A DNA stretch of 50,835 nt from Bacteroidetes bacterium QS_3_64_15 (GTDB taxonomy: Bacteria; Bacteroidota; Rhodothermia; Rhodothermales; Salinibacteraceae). Shown one piece after another: positions 1 to 9,962 of this stretch; the first letter of the stretch is position 1; each line of letters opens with the position of its first letter. Where the stretch lies: NCBI GenBank assembly GCA_003022565.1, contig PXTN01000007.1:1-50835 (forward strand), given 5' to 3'. The notes under the pieces were generated by a model that was given only the letters and a program-made list of their open reading frames with translations, searched no databases and had not been told where the DNA came from. Both the position numbers and the translations under genes were made by a program.

Positions 1-60
1 ATCCTTTCCTACCGAAAGAGGTGCCGCTTAGCCCGGTTTTCTTACTCGTTAAGAAGCGAC

Positions 61-273
61 TCAGGGTCCCGTCGTCATCTGGGTGCGGAAGCTGTCGATG
101 AGCGTCATTGCGAGCTCCGGTCTGGTGCCCCATACCACGTGGAAGCGGGGGACCGAGTTGCCGGGCTCGTAGAGGCCGCGCTCCACCCAGTGCACCACGG
201 GGAGGAAGTGGAGGCCGCGGTCGCGCAGCCACCGGTACACGTCCTCCGTGCAGTGAACCGAGTCGGACGTCAG
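61..273 (-). CDS. possible small hypothetical protein, non-ATG start
   Basis: After the stop of the next upstream gene the same minus-strand frame stays open to a TGA at 61-63 and reads like protein (…VYRWLRDRGLHFLPVVHW… …SVPRFHVVWGTRPELAM…), rich in aromatic residues and unlike a GC shadow. There is no ATG near the beginning. A CTG at 271-273 would give 70 aa; a GTG at 238-240 preceded by GGAGG gives about 59 aa, but with only 2 nt between the GGAGG and the start. It could be a small real gene, or the detached C-terminus of a broken one. No family recognised. Confidence 0.3.
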   Translation of the reverse strand: MTSDSVHCTEDVYRWLRDRGLHFLPVVHWVERGLYEPGNSVPRFHVVWGTRPELAMTLIDSFRTQMTTGP

Positions 274-294
274 AAAGGGAGCGGGGCGGGGCCG

Positions 295-696
295 CTACGA
301 TGTGGTCGGGTCCGCCGCGTCGCGCTCGATGTGCAGGGTCACGTGATCCGCCCGCTCGCTCAGGTAGTCGCGCATCGCATCGAGGAACGTGTCGATGAGG
401 CCGGCGCGTTCGTCGGGCGAGAGCAGCGTCTCTGCGTCGGGACGATCCAGAACGGCAAGATCTACGGTGCTCGGGTCCACAGTGGCCTCCACGAACCCAA
501 AGTCGACGTACGTGGAGGGGGCGATGCGATGGCGGAGAACCGCCCCCGGCGCGCCCTTGAGGTCGGAATAGTGCTCCGAATCTTCTTTGAGGTAGCTCCA
601 TCTGGACTCGACGTCCGCAAAATCCCGAAGGACTTCGAAGGGGGTGATCTTTGCGGCTTCGCCGGGACGCAGGGAGAGACGAACGACGGCGCTCAT
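295..696 (-). CDS. hypothetical acidic protein
   Basis: A 133-aa soluble acidic protein beginning MSAVVRLSLRPGEAAK and ending HVTLHIERDAADPTTS. No signal peptide or membrane segment is visible and I recognise no family. An in-frame MM pair at 733-738 would add 14 residues and lie 8 bp from the stop of the upstream Usp gene. Neither start has a good ribosome binding site, so the shorter one, where protein-like composition begins, is chosen. It is co-oriented with and close to the Usp gene, which suggests co-transcription. The antisense reading frame over the same region is a high-GC shadow. Confidence 0.7.
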   Translation of the reverse strand: MSAVVRLSLRPGEAAKITPFEVLRDFADVESRWSYLKEDSEHYSDLKGAPGAVLRHRIAPSTYVDFGFVEATVDPSTVDLAVLDRPDAETLLSPDERAGLIDTFLDAMRDYLSERADHVTLHIERDAADPTTS

Positions 697-745
697 GGGC
701 TCGGCGGTTTGTGGAAGGAAGTGCGACGCAGGCATCATCGTCTGA

Positions 746-1600
746 TCATCGGACCACGAGGAGGGGGCGGTCGAGCTCGTAGAGAAAGCGCTGGAGGGGA
801 AACTCGGCGAGTGGAGAGGACTCGGCGGGCATGACGAAGAGCCCGCGTCCTTCGCGGCGAGCAAGCACAGCGATCCGGTCAAGCTCGATTTGGGTGAGGG
901 GACGCACCTCGAGATGCGGAACGCGGTCCTCGTGTTCCTCATGCACCTCGTCCCGCAGGCGCTCCGCTTCGGCCTCATCCTCCGCGGGAAGAAGCACCTT
1001 GAGGAGGTGGCCCGGCCCTCGATTGGCGAGCTCGGCCGCTACGCGCAGGGCAGACGCCGCTGGGTCGGAGCCGTCGTAGTACGTAAGAACGGGCTGCCGG
1101 CGCCGCACAGCTTCTCGCAGTACGAGCACCGGCGTCGGGGCGTCCGACAGGAGCGCTTCGCAGGTCGTCCCAAGGCGCCGTCGGCTGCTCTGCGTGCTCG
1201 TCTTGCCCAGGGCGAGGAGATCGGCCTCCTCCGCGGCCGAAAGCAACTCGCGCGTCACGTGTCCCTCCACGACGCGGAAGTTGGAGGAGACCTCGGCCTG
1301 CTCGGTGGCCTCCTGCAGGGTGGCCTCGGCGCGCTCGGCTTGGTAGCGCAGCTGGCGCTGCGCGCGACGGTCGGTAAGGGTCTTTGGGGACACCGAATGC
1401 GTGCGCACCTCCTCGGCGAATGGGAGCTGGGCGGCCCGGAGCAGGTTCTTGTCTTTGATGAACAGGCCCTCCAGCTCCGCCTCCAGGTCGGCCGCCAGCC
1501 GCACGGCCATGTCGAGGGCGGCCCGACTGTGAGGGGAGTCGTCCAGCGCTATGAGAATTCGGCGAAAGACGCGGGGGGAAGGGGCCTCAATCGTAGGCAT
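746..1600 (-). CDS. universal stress protein, two Usp domains
   Basis: A 284-aa cytoplasmic protein with two tandem Usp folds. The first opens with VFRRILIALDDSPHSRAALDMAV, the usual first strand, Asp and Ser/Ala helix; the second, weaker copy starts near residue 165 (RRRQPVLTYYDGSDPAASALRVA). Usp proteins bind ATP or respond to stress through dimerisation; the role here is inferred only from the fold. The ATG at 1598-1600 is chosen because the longer in-frame extension to 1729 runs through an intergenic repeat array and is not protein-like. The downstream small gene is 49 bp away on the same strand. Usp domains also occur in the permease at 9963-12170, so stress-type signalling recurs in this part of the window. 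Confidence 0.88.
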   Translation of the reverse strand: MPTIEAPSPRVFRRILIALDDSPHSRAALDMAVRLAADLEAELEGLFIKDKNLLRAAQLPFAEEVRTHSVSPKTLTDRRAQRQLRYQAERAEATLQEATEQAEVSSNFRVVEGHVTRELLSAAEEADLLALGKTSTQSSRRRLGTTCEALLSDAPTPVLVLREAVRRRQPVLTYYDGSDPAASALRVAAELANRGPGHLLKVLLPAEDEAEAERLRDEVHEEHEDRVPHLEVRPLTQIELDRIAVLARREGRGLFVMPAESSPLAEFPLQRFLYELDRPLLVVR

Positions 1601-1702
1601 ACCGAGGGGTGAGGAAGTTCGCGAATTGTTTTGTCTATAGCGCTCCAGAATACTCGTACACACAGGGGGTGCGTATGGGAGTGCCTGTCCCGACTGCCGT
1701 CG

Positions 1703-1757
1703 GGGTGGGCGTGCGGGCGTTTTTCCCACACTGTCACACGCCGACCGCCCACACGCG
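1703..1757. repeat. 8-nt-period two-armed intergenic array
   Basis: Between the Usp start and the Lon-like stop, GTGGGCGT (1705-1712) is followed directly by GCGGGCGT (1713-1720). After a short T/C stretch come C-rich units of the opposite sense, including CGCCCAC at 1746-1752, the reverse complement of GTGGGCG at 1705-1711. It is an imperfect palindrome built of degenerate octamers, related in sequence to the array at 35473-35556. It could fold as a hairpin in the 3' region of the Lon-like gene. Confidence 0.6.
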
Positions 1758-1824
1758 ACGCGTGAAGGATAGAGCCGGTCCGGGTGCCGAACCCTTGTTT
1801 ACGGGCGTTCTCACGCATCGGGAG

Positions 1825-4293
1825 CTATGCCTCCTCAGACAGTTCGGTCTGGCCGTTGGTCAGGGCAAACTGACGCCGTCGGTCGGCAAACTCGCGGAGC
1901 CGGGCCTCGACCCGTCCATTGATTGTATCGTCCGGGAAGGCCCCCTGTTCGTCACGCGTGCCGGCCTCGATCCCCGTCAGCAGTTCGATGCCCTGATCGA
2001 CCGTCGCCACGGGGTAGACATGAAAGTCGCCCGCCTCGACGGCCTCGACCACGTCCGGCCGCAGCATGAGGTTGTCGGTGTTGCTGGCTGGAATGAGAAC
2101 GCCCTGCTCTCCGGTAAGTCCGCGGGTGTCGCACACGTCGAAGAAACCCTCGATCTTCTCGTTGACCCCACCGATGGGCTGCACCACGCCGCGCTGGTTC
2201 ACCGAGCCGGTGACGGCCAGGGTCTGCTTCAGCGGCACCTCCGCCAGCGCCGACAGGAGCGCGTAGAGCTCTGCCGAGGAGGCACTGTCCCCGTCGATGC
2301 CGCCGTAGGATTGCTCGAACACGAGGCGCGCTGAGAGGGAAAGCGGGAACCGTTGCGCAAACCGGCCCTCCAGGAAGCCCGACAGGATAAGCACGCCTTT
2401 CGAGTGGATGGGCCCCCCGAGGGCCGCTTCGCGCTCAATGTCTACGATTTTGCCCTCTCCGAGTCGCACCCGAGCGGTGATGCGGTTCGGCTTGCCGAAG
2501 CTGAAGCCGCCGACCTCCAGGTACGACAGGCCGTTGATCTGGCCGGTCGTTTCGCCGTCGGTATCGATGTACACCTTCTCGCGCTCGATGGACTCCTGCA
2601 CCCGCTCCCGCAGGCGGTCGGCGCGGTACATCTGAGCATCAATCGTGCGCTGAACGTGCTCGTCGGTGACGACGTCGGCCCCGTCCTCCTGGGCCCAGTG
2701 ATTCGCCTCCACGAGCAGGTCCCGAATTTCGTCGACCCGAGCGCTCAGCTTTTCGGTGTCGCTCACCATCCGGAGGCTGTGCTCAAACACCCGCGCCACG
2801 GCCGAGCGATCGAAAGGCTGTAAGTCCTTGTGGTCAACAGTCGTAGCGATGAGGTCGGCGTAGTCGGCTTCCCGCTCCTCGTCCCGGTCGATCTGGTCGT
2901 CGAAGTCAGCCATCACCTTGAACAGGCGGTCCATGTCCGGGTCGAGGGCGTCGAGGAGGTAATAGAGTAGCCGCTCGCCCACGACGACGATCTTGACGTC
3001 GAGCGGCACGGCCTCCGGTTCGAGGGTAAGGGTGCGGATGAGCCCAAGCGCCTGCCCGGGCGACTCGATCTGAATTTCGCCGTTCTGGAGAGCGCGCTTT
3101 AGTCCCTCCCAGGCATAGGGCTGCGTGAGCAGCTGCCGCGCCTCCACGATCAGGTAGCCGCCGTTGGCCTCGTGGAGGGCGCCTTTTCGGATCAGGTTGA
3201 AGTCGGTGACGAGCGCGCCCATCTGGGCGATCTGTTCGACCTGGCCTACGAGGTTCTGATAGTTCGGGTTGTCCTCGTAGACGACGGGCGCGCCCTCCGT
3301 CTCCTCGTTGTCGACGATGAGGTTCACGCGGTAGCGGCGCCAAAAGGCCCCGTCCGGTGCGGGTGCCTGTTGCCCGCCGCCCTGCTGGCTCTGCTGTTGC
3401 ATCATCTGTTGCGGACCCTGCTGACTGGGGGACTGGCCCTGCTGCGCCGCCTGAACAAAGAAGTCGACGTTTTCGATGAGGTCGCTCCGCACGCTGTCGA
3501 GAAAATCTAGGACATCGTCGAGGTTCGCGTATTTGTCGCGCAGTTCGTTGATGAGGTCGTCGACGACGAGCGCCGCCATTTCCTCGTTCAGCTCCTCGAT
3601 GCGCTGGCGCGCCTCGCGCTGATGCTCGGGCACCTTCTGAAGGATGTTCTGGAGCTCTTCCTGATACCCCTCGATCTTTTGCTGGATCTGCTCGCGCTCC
3701 TCCTCGGGCATCGACTCCACCTCCTCCGGAGGCACCGCCTCGCCGTCCTGGATCGGGGTAAAGACAAAGCCTTGCGGGGTGCGGATCAGGGCGATATCCT
3801 CCTCGCGGGCGCGCTCCTGCAGGTCTTCGAGCGCAACCTCCTGCCCCTCCCGCACCTCTTCCTGAATCATCTCGCGGCGCGACTGATACTCCTCGCTCTC
3901 GAACGTGCCGGGGAGGGCCGTCTGGAGATCCTCAATGAGCTCGTCCACGTCCTCTTTCAGCTCACAGCCCCGGCCCGCCGGGAGCTGCAGCGCGCGCGGC
4001 TCGCGCTCGTCGTCGAAGTTGTTGACGTAGCAGAGATCCGGTGGGGGGGGCTCCTCGGCGGACTGCTCTTCCAGGAGGTGCTGCACGAGCTCGCGGCGAC
4101 CGGTGCCCGTCGGGCCCATGGCAAAGACGTTGTAGCCCTCGGCGTCGATGTTCATGCCAAAGTTGAGCGCCTCGACAGCGCGGTCCTGCCCCACCACTTC
4201 CGTGTCGCCGGACAGGTCGTCGGTCGTCTCAAAGTCAAAGTCGGACGGGTCGAAGCGTTGGCGGAGGGCGTCCGGGGCGAGGGGGTCGATCAT
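1825..4293 (-). CDS. ATP-dependent Lon-family protease (AAA_32 type)
   Basis: An 822-aa protein of the bacterial Lon-like COG1067/AAA_32 group, an ATP-driven cytoplasmic serine protease. The N-terminal ATPase part carries VGQDRAVEALNFG, then GPTGTGRRE at the P-loop position and the family signature CYVNNFDDEREPRALQLPAG. A long charged helical insertion follows, then a Gln-rich linker near residues 300-325. The C-terminal Lon protease domain has the Ser-Lys dyad: Ser670 in DGDSASSAE and Lys713 in GGVNEKIEGFF, 43 residues apart, the same spacing as in E. coli Lon. ATG at 4291-4293 is chosen; the in-frame extension to 4560 is not protein-like. It stands alone between intergenic regions of about 220 and 520 bp. 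Confidence 0.93.
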   Translation of the reverse strand: MIDPLAPDALRQRFDPSDFDFETTDDLSGDTEVVGQDRAVEALNFGMNIDAEGYNVFAMGPTGTGRRELVQHLLEEQSAEEPPPPDLCYVNNFDDEREPRALQLPAGRGCELKEDVDELIEDLQTALPGTFESEEYQSRREMIQEEVREGQEVALEDLQERAREEDIALIRTPQGFVFTPIQDGEAVPPEEVESMPEEEREQIQQKIEGYQEELQNILQKVPEHQREARQRIEELNEEMAALVVDDLINELRDKYANLDDVLDFLDSVRSDLIENVDFFVQAAQQGQSPSQQGPQQMMQQQSQQGGGQQAPAPDGAFWRRYRVNLIVDNEETEGAPVVYEDNPNYQNLVGQVEQIAQMGALVTDFNLIRKGALHEANGGYLIVEARQLLTQPYAWEGLKRALQNGEIQIESPGQALGLIRTLTLEPEAVPLDVKIVVVGERLLYYLLDALDPDMDRLFKVMADFDDQIDRDEEREADYADLIATTVDHKDLQPFDRSAVARVFEHSLRMVSDTEKLSARVDEIRDLLVEANHWAQEDGADVVTDEHVQRTIDAQMYRADRLRERVQESIEREKVYIDTDGETTGQINGLSYLEVGGFSFGKPNRITARVRLGEGKIVDIEREAALGGPIHSKGVLILSGFLEGRFAQRFPLSLSARLVFEQSYGGIDGDSASSAELYALLSALAEVPLKQTLAVTGSVNQRGVVQPIGGVNEKIEGFFDVCDTRGLTGEQGVLIPASNTDNLMLRPDVVEAVEAGDFHVYPVATVDQGIELLTGIEAGTRDEQGAFPDDTINGRVEARLREFADRRRQFALTNGQTELSEEA

Positions 4294-4809
4294 GTGACGA
4301 ACGGAGTGCGTCGGTTCACTGGGGACGTGCACGAGGCGGTCCGAACGCGCCAGAGGGGGACGAGCGTGCGCGCCGAACCATGAATGTTCATAAGCAATGC
4401 GTCGGTCGGAGTTCGCCGTTGGACCTGCCCTCACACAAACATCACCCGGTGGGGCGTGGGAGGTAGAGAGAATGGGAGCGTGGGGGGCTAGGAGTGTCCG
4501 GGGACCCATCCTCTTCGTTCTCTGAGGCCTTGATTCTCCGTGTTCTGGAACTGGTACCATCTACCAAGGATCATTATGCGAGACCTCGAATGTTGAAGCG
4601 GTCCATTCATTTAAATCTTATTCTGCCGTTCGTGCCTGTAGCGCCGTCGCAGGGCGAGGTCGAAACTGAGTTTGGGCTCTCGCTCCGCGGCAGAGCGCGT
4701 GGACCGACGGAAGAATCGTCAGGAACTCATCACGTCCTTCTCATGGAGCCCCGAGCCGATTTTTTCAAGAAACGATGATGTGGCGGCCCATCACGAAGGG
4801 CTCTATTGC
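4294..4809. other. intergenic region upstream of the Lon-like gene
   Basis: About 516 bp between the Lon-like start and the SulP stop. It contains a G-rich array of 7-9-nt period at 4449-4496 and an AT-rich spot with the palindrome ATTTAAAT near 4609-4616. Short open frames here are not protein-like. No promoter box could be assigned with confidence. Confidence 0.5.
4449..4496. repeat. G-rich array with 7-9-nt period
   Basis: Successive units such as GTGGGAGG, TGGGAGCG, TGGGGGGC and TAGGAGTG follow each other with spacings of 7-9 nt, upstream of the Lon-like gene. It is the same architecture as the other short-period arrays of the window, with only one arm visible. Confidence 0.45.
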
Positions 4810-6588
4810 TCACGTAGCCGCAGGAGTTGGGGCTTTTTCCTCGTCCCTGACGGCCGCGGCGTACTGCTCACGTCGCTCGGTGCCTTCCTCCGCGTCGAGA
4901 CGTTCTAAGACCTGGGCGACCGCCTGATGGGGCGAGAGGTGGAACCGCTCCTCCCCGAGCAGAGCGTGGAGGCTGGAGCGTCGCACCGCCTCGCGCACCG
5001 GACCAATCAGGCCGGTCAGATGCAACTCGATCCCGATCTCATCCAGCCGGTTGGCGACCGAGAGAAGCGCCTCAGTGGCGGTCGTGTCCAGGTCGTTGAT
5101 ACTGCTCCCGTCCATCACGACGACCTTTACGGGGCGTCCCTCGTGTTCGCTCTTGTCGAGGATGAACGTCTGGAAGTATTCGGCGTTGGCAAAGGAGAAG
5201 GCCGCGTCCACGCGGAGCACCATGATGTCCTCAAGCCGCCGCGCCTGCTCGAATCGGTCCAGGTCGCGGTAGCGGCGCGTGCCGGGGACGTGCCCGAGCT
5301 CCGCGACGTTCGGCCGGCTCACGCGGAAGAGAACGGCGACGACGGAGGCCCCGATGCCAAGCAAGATGCCTTCCTGAATGCCAATGAACAGCGTGCAGGC
5401 CGCCGTGAAGAGGGCAATGTATCCGTCCCGGCGCCGGGTACGGAAGAGAACCTGGAGCTCTTGCAGGTCGAAGAGCCCGAACCCCGCCACGATAATGATG
5501 GCGGCCAGGGCCGGCGACGGCAGGTAGTAGAACAGCGGCGTCAGAAAGAGAAGCGTAAGCGCAATGATGAGAGCCGCGAAGGCGTTGGCCAGGGGGCTTT
5601 GGGCCCCGGTCTGATCGTTGACCGCCGACCGCGAGAAGCTGCCCGACGCGGGGATGCTCTGGAAGAGGCTTCCGGCGAGGTTGCCGGCCCCGATTCCGAG
5701 GAGCTCCTGGTTGGGATTGATGGTGTAGCCGTGCCGCTTCGCAAAGATGCGGCCCAGCGACACGTCTTTCATGAACTGCACCAGCGCAACAGTGACCGCG
5801 GCCGGGAGAAGCGCGTTGAGGTCCGAGAAACTGACGGCCCACACCTCCGGGCTGGGAAGTCCCGTCGGAATCGACCCAACGACGGATATGCCCCATTGAT
5901 CGAGGCCGAGGCCCCAGCCGGCGGCCGTGGCGCCAACCACGACGACGAGGGGACCTGGAACCCGAGGCGCCCACCGGGACAGGCCCATCAGGAGCCCGAT
6001 GCAGGCCAGGCCGATGCCGAGCGTCGGCAGGTGGGTTTCCCCAGCGTGCCGGACGGCGTCCCAGACCAGCACGTGGACGTACTGCGACCGCCCGAGTTCG
6101 ACGCCGAGCAGGGTGCCCAGCTGGCTCACCGCGATAATCAGCGAGGCGGCGGAGGTGAGGCCTGCGATGACGGGGCGGGAGAGCAGGCTGGCCACGAAGC
6201 CGAGCCGAAGGACGCCCATGATCATCTGAAGAAGGCCCACCATGGCCGTCAGCAAAATCGCGAGCGCCACGTAGCGCTCCGTGCCGCTCTGGGCGAGGGC
6301 CCCGACGCCGGCGGCCACGATCAACATGTCGATGGCCACCGGCCCGATGGCGAGCTGTCGCGAGCTGCCGAACAGTGGGTACGCCAGGAGCGGGACAAGT
6401 CCGGCGTAGAGGCCGTAGATGGGCGGCACGCCCGCAATGACGGCGTAGGCCATGCCCTGCGGAATCAGCATCGTTCCCACCGTAAGGCCCGCCGTTGCAT
6501 CCTGCCGGAGGGCCGCCGAGGAATAGTCAGAGGCCCAGCGGGCGATGGGAAGATACGCCCGGAGCCAGGTCCATGCTCGCTGCCACAT
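4810..6588 (-). CDS. SulP-family anion transporter with STAS domain
   Basis: A 592-aa inner-membrane protein. The N-terminal half has the SulP hallmarks DATAGLTVGTMLIPQGMAYA and GLYAGLVPLLAYPLFG, followed by about ten more hydrophobic segments, and the motif QSIPASGSFSRSAVN that marks the substrate site region. A cytoplasmic STAS domain covers roughly residues 440-570 (VLRVDAAFSFANAEYF, VVVMDGSSINDLDTTA). SulP proteins move sulfate, bicarbonate or dicarboxylates; the substrate cannot be read from sequence. The start at 6588 (MWQRAWTWLRAY) is preferred to 6639 because the added 17 residues lie in low-quality sequence. It follows aroE on the same strand after a 148-bp gap. Confidence 0.93.
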   Translation of the reverse strand: MWQRAWTWLRAYLPIARWASDYSSAALRQDATAGLTVGTMLIPQGMAYAVIAGVPPIYGLYAGLVPLLAYPLFGSSRQLAIGPVAIDMLIVAAGVGALAQSGTERYVALAILLTAMVGLLQMIMGVLRLGFVASLLSRPVIAGLTSAASLIIAVSQLGTLLGVELGRSQYVHVLVWDAVRHAGETHLPTLGIGLACIGLLMGLSRWAPRVPGPLVVVVGATAAGWGLGLDQWGISVVGSIPTGLPSPEVWAVSFSDLNALLPAAVTVALVQFMKDVSLGRIFAKRHGYTINPNQELLGIGAGNLAGSLFQSIPASGSFSRSAVNDQTGAQSPLANAFAALIIALTLLFLTPLFYYLPSPALAAIIIVAGFGLFDLQELQVLFRTRRRDGYIALFTAACTLFIGIQEGILLGIGASVVAVLFRVSRPNVAELGHVPGTRRYRDLDRFEQARRLEDIMVLRVDAAFSFANAEYFQTFILDKSEHEGRPVKVVVMDGSSINDLDTTATEALLSVANRLDEIGIELHLTGLIGPVREAVRRSSLHALLGEERFHLSPHQAVAQVLERLDAEEGTERREQYAAAVRDEEKAPTPAAT

Positions 6589-6736
6589 CAGAGTCTTGGC
6601 GGATGGCGATCGTGTCGGGAGGTGGAGAGCCCGCAGCACCGGGCCGCATGAACACGGCCTCCGTAAGCCGCGCGGCGAGTGTTGGTCCCGGTCGAGTGGG
6701 AAGTGAAGGCAAGGCCCCTGCGAGGCGTGGAGAGGG

Positions 6737-7630
6737 CTACGACAGCTCCGTCTCCCGCAGGGCGTCGTAGACTGCCGTCCGCGGCAGTTCTCGACCGGTC
6801 CACTGCCGGTAGGCCGCCGCCGCCTGCTCTACGAGCATGTCGAGTCCCCCGATGGGAGCGGCGCCCTGCGCCTCGGCCTCTCGGAGAAATCGGGTGCGTT
6901 CGGGCGTGTAGACGAGATCGTAGACGACGTGGCCGGGGCCAAAATCCTCCGCATTGGGCCAAGGAGTTTGGCCGTGGCGATCGGGGGCCATGCCCAGGGG
7001 CGTAGCGTTAACAAGCAGGCGACTCGACTGGACAGACAGCGTGGCCCCTTCGAAGGACGAGACCTCGAGCGCGCCCGTCGAGTCATAGTCGGCGAGGTCC
7101 CCGGCCAAAAGTTCTGCCTGCTCAGGCCGCCGGGCAACGATCGTCAGGCGCTCAGGAGCGTATTCGGTGAGGAGGACGTAGACCGCGGCCCGCGCCGCAC
7201 CCCCGGCCCCAAACACGAGCATTGGAGCCCCATCGAGGTCCGCTTCCTCCTCGTCCAGCGGGGCCAGGAAGCCCTCCACGTCCGTGTTGTCCCCGCGGAG
7301 GCGATCCGCTCCGCTCTCCGTTTTGTCGCGCACAATGGTGTTGACGGCCCCCACCGCGTCGGCCCGTTCCGTCACCGTGTCGAGGAAGGGCTGCACCGCC
7401 TCCTTGTGCGGCACGGTTACGTTGGCCCCGAGGAATCCGAGCGCCCGGAGGCCGTCCACGGCGCGCTCAATCTCCTCCGGCGGAACCGGCGTGGCCACGT
7501 ACACAGCATTCGCCTCGTGCGCCCGGAACGCCGCGTTGTGAATGCGGGGCGACAGGGAGTGCTCGACCGGGTGGCCGAGTAGGGTGACAAGGCGGGTAGA
7601 GGCATCGATCGTCACGGTGGGGGAGAGCAT
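6737..7630 (-). CDS. aroE: shikimate dehydrogenase
   Basis: A 297-aa cytoplasmic enzyme that reduces 3-dehydroshikimate to shikimate with NADPH in the chorismate pathway. Diagnostic motifs are all present: [17 protein letters not shown] (substrate serines), [10 protein letters not shown] with the catalytic Lys, GDNTDVEGF with the catalytic Asp, the Rossmann loop [17 protein letters not shown], and the C-terminal [19 protein letters not shown]. Length is normal. The ATG at 7628-7630 gives a standard N-terminus; the 117-residue in-frame extension lies inside the upstream permease gene in another frame. The gene lies 47 bp after that permease on the same strand, so it may share its transcript. 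Confidence 0.96.
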   Translation of the reverse strand: MLSPTVTIDASTRLVTLLGHPVEHSLSPRIHNAAFRAHEANAVYVATPVPPEEIERAVDGLRALGFLGANVTVPHKEAVQPFLDTVTERADAVGAVNTIVRDKTESGADRLRGDNTDVEGFLAPLDEEEADLDGAPMLVFGAGGAARAAVYVLLTEYAPERLTIVARRPEQAELLAGDLADYDSTGALEVSSFEGATLSVQSSRLLVNATPLGMAPDRHGQTPWPNAEDFGPGHVVYDLVYTPERTRFLREAEAQGAAPIGGLDMLVEQAAAAYRQWTGRELPRTAVYDALRETELS

Positions 7631-7677
7631 CGTAGCAGAGACGAACCGTCGATGGAGGCCGACCCTCGAAGGGGCCG

Positions 7678-9810
7678 CTACTGAACGACTCCTTCCCGCT
7701 CGCCCTGGCGATAGAGTTCGTACAGGCGGTCGATGCCGGCCGGGTTGCCGATTATTGTTACGCGATCCCCCTCCTGCAACGTGGTCGACCTCGACGGCAC
7801 GGTGATTTGCCCGTCGCGCCGAACCAGGGCCACAAGCACGCCCGCTGGCAGGTTGAGCTCCGCGATCGTGCGCCCGATAAACTCCTCGGTGTTGGTCCCC
7901 GTCAGCAGGTGGAGCGTCAGGTAGCGCTCGTGGTGCAGCAGGCTCTCTTTCACCTCCTGCTCGTCGGTCGCCGCGCGCCACTCTACCAGGAACTGCTTCT
8001 CATCGGTCCGATTGGCGAGGGTCGCGAGCGTGCGCAGGTGCTCCCCCTCGTCGTCCTTGGGGCTCACGAGGAAGAAAAAGGCGTAGACCGGCTCCGACGC
8101 GTCAAGCTCCTCAATCTCGTCCTCTAAGTCCACACAGATGCCGGACTGGCAGTGGACCATCACCACCTTCGGCCCGTCGATGCCGTCGAGGCGGCAGTAG
8201 GGAAGCGCCGCGCCGTGCGAGACCGACACGGCACTGTAGGGAGCGCCCTCCAGAAAGCCGTGTTTGAGCGTCTTCGTCGAAATGCCGAGCGCGTCGGAGA
8301 GGCGATGCGACACCTCCTCCACGACCGCCTGATACGGCTGCGGGTCGTCGAGGTGGATTACGTCCGACTCGGCGACGAGCCGGTCGAACGCCGTGTCGTG
8401 CCCCACGCCCTTCTCCTCGAGAATCGTCTGCAGCTCCCGGTCGAGGCCGTCGTAGCGCTCCTCCCCCAGGCGAGCGAAGAGGTGGAAGATCGCCCCTTCG
8501 CGGGGGATGTCGGAGGCGTAGTAGAAATACCAGCCCAGGCCGAGCAGCACCACCACGCCCGTGAAGACGATTGCCAGCGTGCCCATCTCCGAGATCAGGA
8601 AGGCCGGAATAAAAATGCCGGCCACCTGCATCCAGGGGTAGAGCGGGGACCGGTATCCCGGCGCGTAGGAGGGAATCTCGCTCTCCCGCATCACGATGAC
8701 CGCGAAGTTGAGGAGCGCGAAGATCAAGAGCTGGAACGCACTCGCCAGCTTGGCCACGCCCTCTTCAGAAAGCGCGAAGATGATGATCAGCATGAGGCCC
8801 ACCGTCACCACGATGGATCGGGTGGGCGTGTTGAAGCGTCCAATTTTGGCAAACCCGTCCGGCAGCAGTTGGTCCCGCGCCATCGCCAGCGGGTAGCGCG
8901 AGGCCGACAGGATGCCGGCGTTGCCAGTGGAGGCAAACGCGGCGATGGCCGCCACCACGATCAGGATGGGCCCAAGCGTGTACGGCAGCCAGTTGAAGAA
9001 CACCTCCCCGGAGGTGAATACGGGCGTAAGGTCCGACTGGAGGTCCGTGGCGGGGAGGATGGCCACCATGATGGCCACGCCGATCACGTAGATCCCCGTG
9101 GCGGTGAGCAGCGATAGGCCCATGCCCAGGGGAATGTTGCGGTCCGGGTTCTGCACCTCCTCCGCCACGCTGGCCACCTTTGTGAGGCCCGCGTACGACA
9201 CAAACACGATGCCGATGGTGGCGAGAAAGCCGCGGACCCCGTCCGTGAAGAAGGGCGTGAACTCTCCGGCAGCGCCCCCTACGGCACTTTGCCCGCCCCA
9301 GACCGACACCACGCCCTGCGCGGCGTAGAAGGTGAGCACGCCCACCAGAATCGTCACCAGCACGCGCTGCAGCCAACTGCTCTCCTTGGCGCCCACGATA
9401 TTAAGCACGCCGAAGGCCACGGTGAGCGCTGCGGCCAGCGGCTTAATCGGCACGTCGGCGTAGATGGCCAGATAGGCTCCCATCCCGATCAGCGCGAACG
9501 CACTCTTAAAGACGAGCGCAAGCCACGTCCCCAGCCCGCCCACGGTGCCGGCGAGGGGCCCGAGGCTACGGTCGAGAAAATAGTACGTGCCCCCCGCCTT
9601 CGGCATGGCCGTCGACAGCTCCGCCATGCTGTACATGGACGGCAGAATGAGGACCCCCGCCACAAAGTACGCAAGGACCACGGAGGGCCCCGTTTCCGCC
9701 GCCGCGATGCCGGGAAGCAGGAAGAACCCGGAACTGAACATTGCCCCCGTGCTGATCGCGTAGACGTCGTAGAGCGTCAGGTTTTTCTGAAGGGAAGAGT
9801 CCGAAGCCAT
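7678..9810 (-). CDS. APC-type permease fused to PTS-EIIA-like and RCK_C domains
   Basis: A 710-aa protein. Residues 1 to about 430 are an APC-superfamily transporter with about 12 membrane segments ([53 protein letters not shown]). Residues about 490-605 resemble a PTS EIIA type-2 domain; His532 in [15 protein letters not shown] sits where the phosphorylated His of EIIA lies. Residues about 625-705 are an RCK_C (TrkA_C) ligand-binding domain ending in [20 protein letters not shown]. The substrate is probably an amino acid or amine but is not determined. The soluble tail suggests gating by phosphorylation state or a small ligand; this is inference. It lies 152 bp downstream of a paralogous permease and 47 bp before aroE. 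Confidence 0.9.
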   Translation of the reverse strand: MASDSSLQKNLTLYDVYAISTGAMFSSGFFLLPGIAAAETGPSVVLAYFVAGVLILPSMYSMAELSTAMPKAGGTYYFLDRSLGPLAGTVGGLGTWLALVFKSAFALIGMGAYLAIYADVPIKPLAAALTVAFGVLNIVGAKESSWLQRVLVTILVGVLTFYAAQGVVSVWGGQSAVGGAAGEFTPFFTDGVRGFLATIGIVFVSYAGLTKVASVAEEVQNPDRNIPLGMGLSLLTATGIYVIGVAIMVAILPATDLQSDLTPVFTSGEVFFNWLPYTLGPILIVVAAIAAFASTGNAGILSASRYPLAMARDQLLPDGFAKIGRFNTPTRSIVVTVGLMLIIIFALSEEGVAKLASAFQLLIFALLNFAVIVMRESEIPSYAPGYRSPLYPWMQVAGIFIPAFLISEMGTLAIVFTGVVVLLGLGWYFYYASDIPREGAIFHLFARLGEERYDGLDRELQTILEEKGVGHDTAFDRLVAESDVIHLDDPQPYQAVVEEVSHRLSDALGISTKTLKHGFLEGAPYSAVSVSHGAALPYCRLDGIDGPKVVMVHCQSGICVDLEDEIEELDASEPVYAFFFLVSPKDDEGEHLRTLATLANRTDEKQFLVEWRAATDEQEVKESLLHHERYLTLHLLTGTNTEEFIGRTIAELNLPAGVLVALVRRDGQITVPSRSTTLQEGDRVTIIGNPAGIDRLYELYRQGEREGVVQ

Positions 9811-9962
9811 GATACGGCCCGCTAGATGTAGAGAGGAGGTGCAAAACCGGTAAAGATCGCGGGTGGGGGGGCAGGTTCCCTCTGTTGCGAAAACTTAACG
9901 GGGCCGTCGCAGGAAAGAACCGAACCTCGGCCTGCCGCCTTTCGCGTAGAGATGAATGCGGG

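Noticed and set aside
4090-4130. P-loop GPTGTGRRE without Lys in the Lon-like protease, as a sign of an inactive ATPase
   Set aside because: From memory, members of this AAA_32 Lon-like group commonly have GTGR instead of GKT/S at this site, and the Ser-Lys protease dyad here is intact, so it is not evidence of decay.
4927-6651. 574-codon plus-strand open frame opposite the SulP gene
   Set aside because: It mirrors the SulP gene, is Arg/Glu/His/Gly-rich without any domain, and arises from GC-rich third positions. Similar long antisense frames opposite the other large genes were discarded for the same reason.
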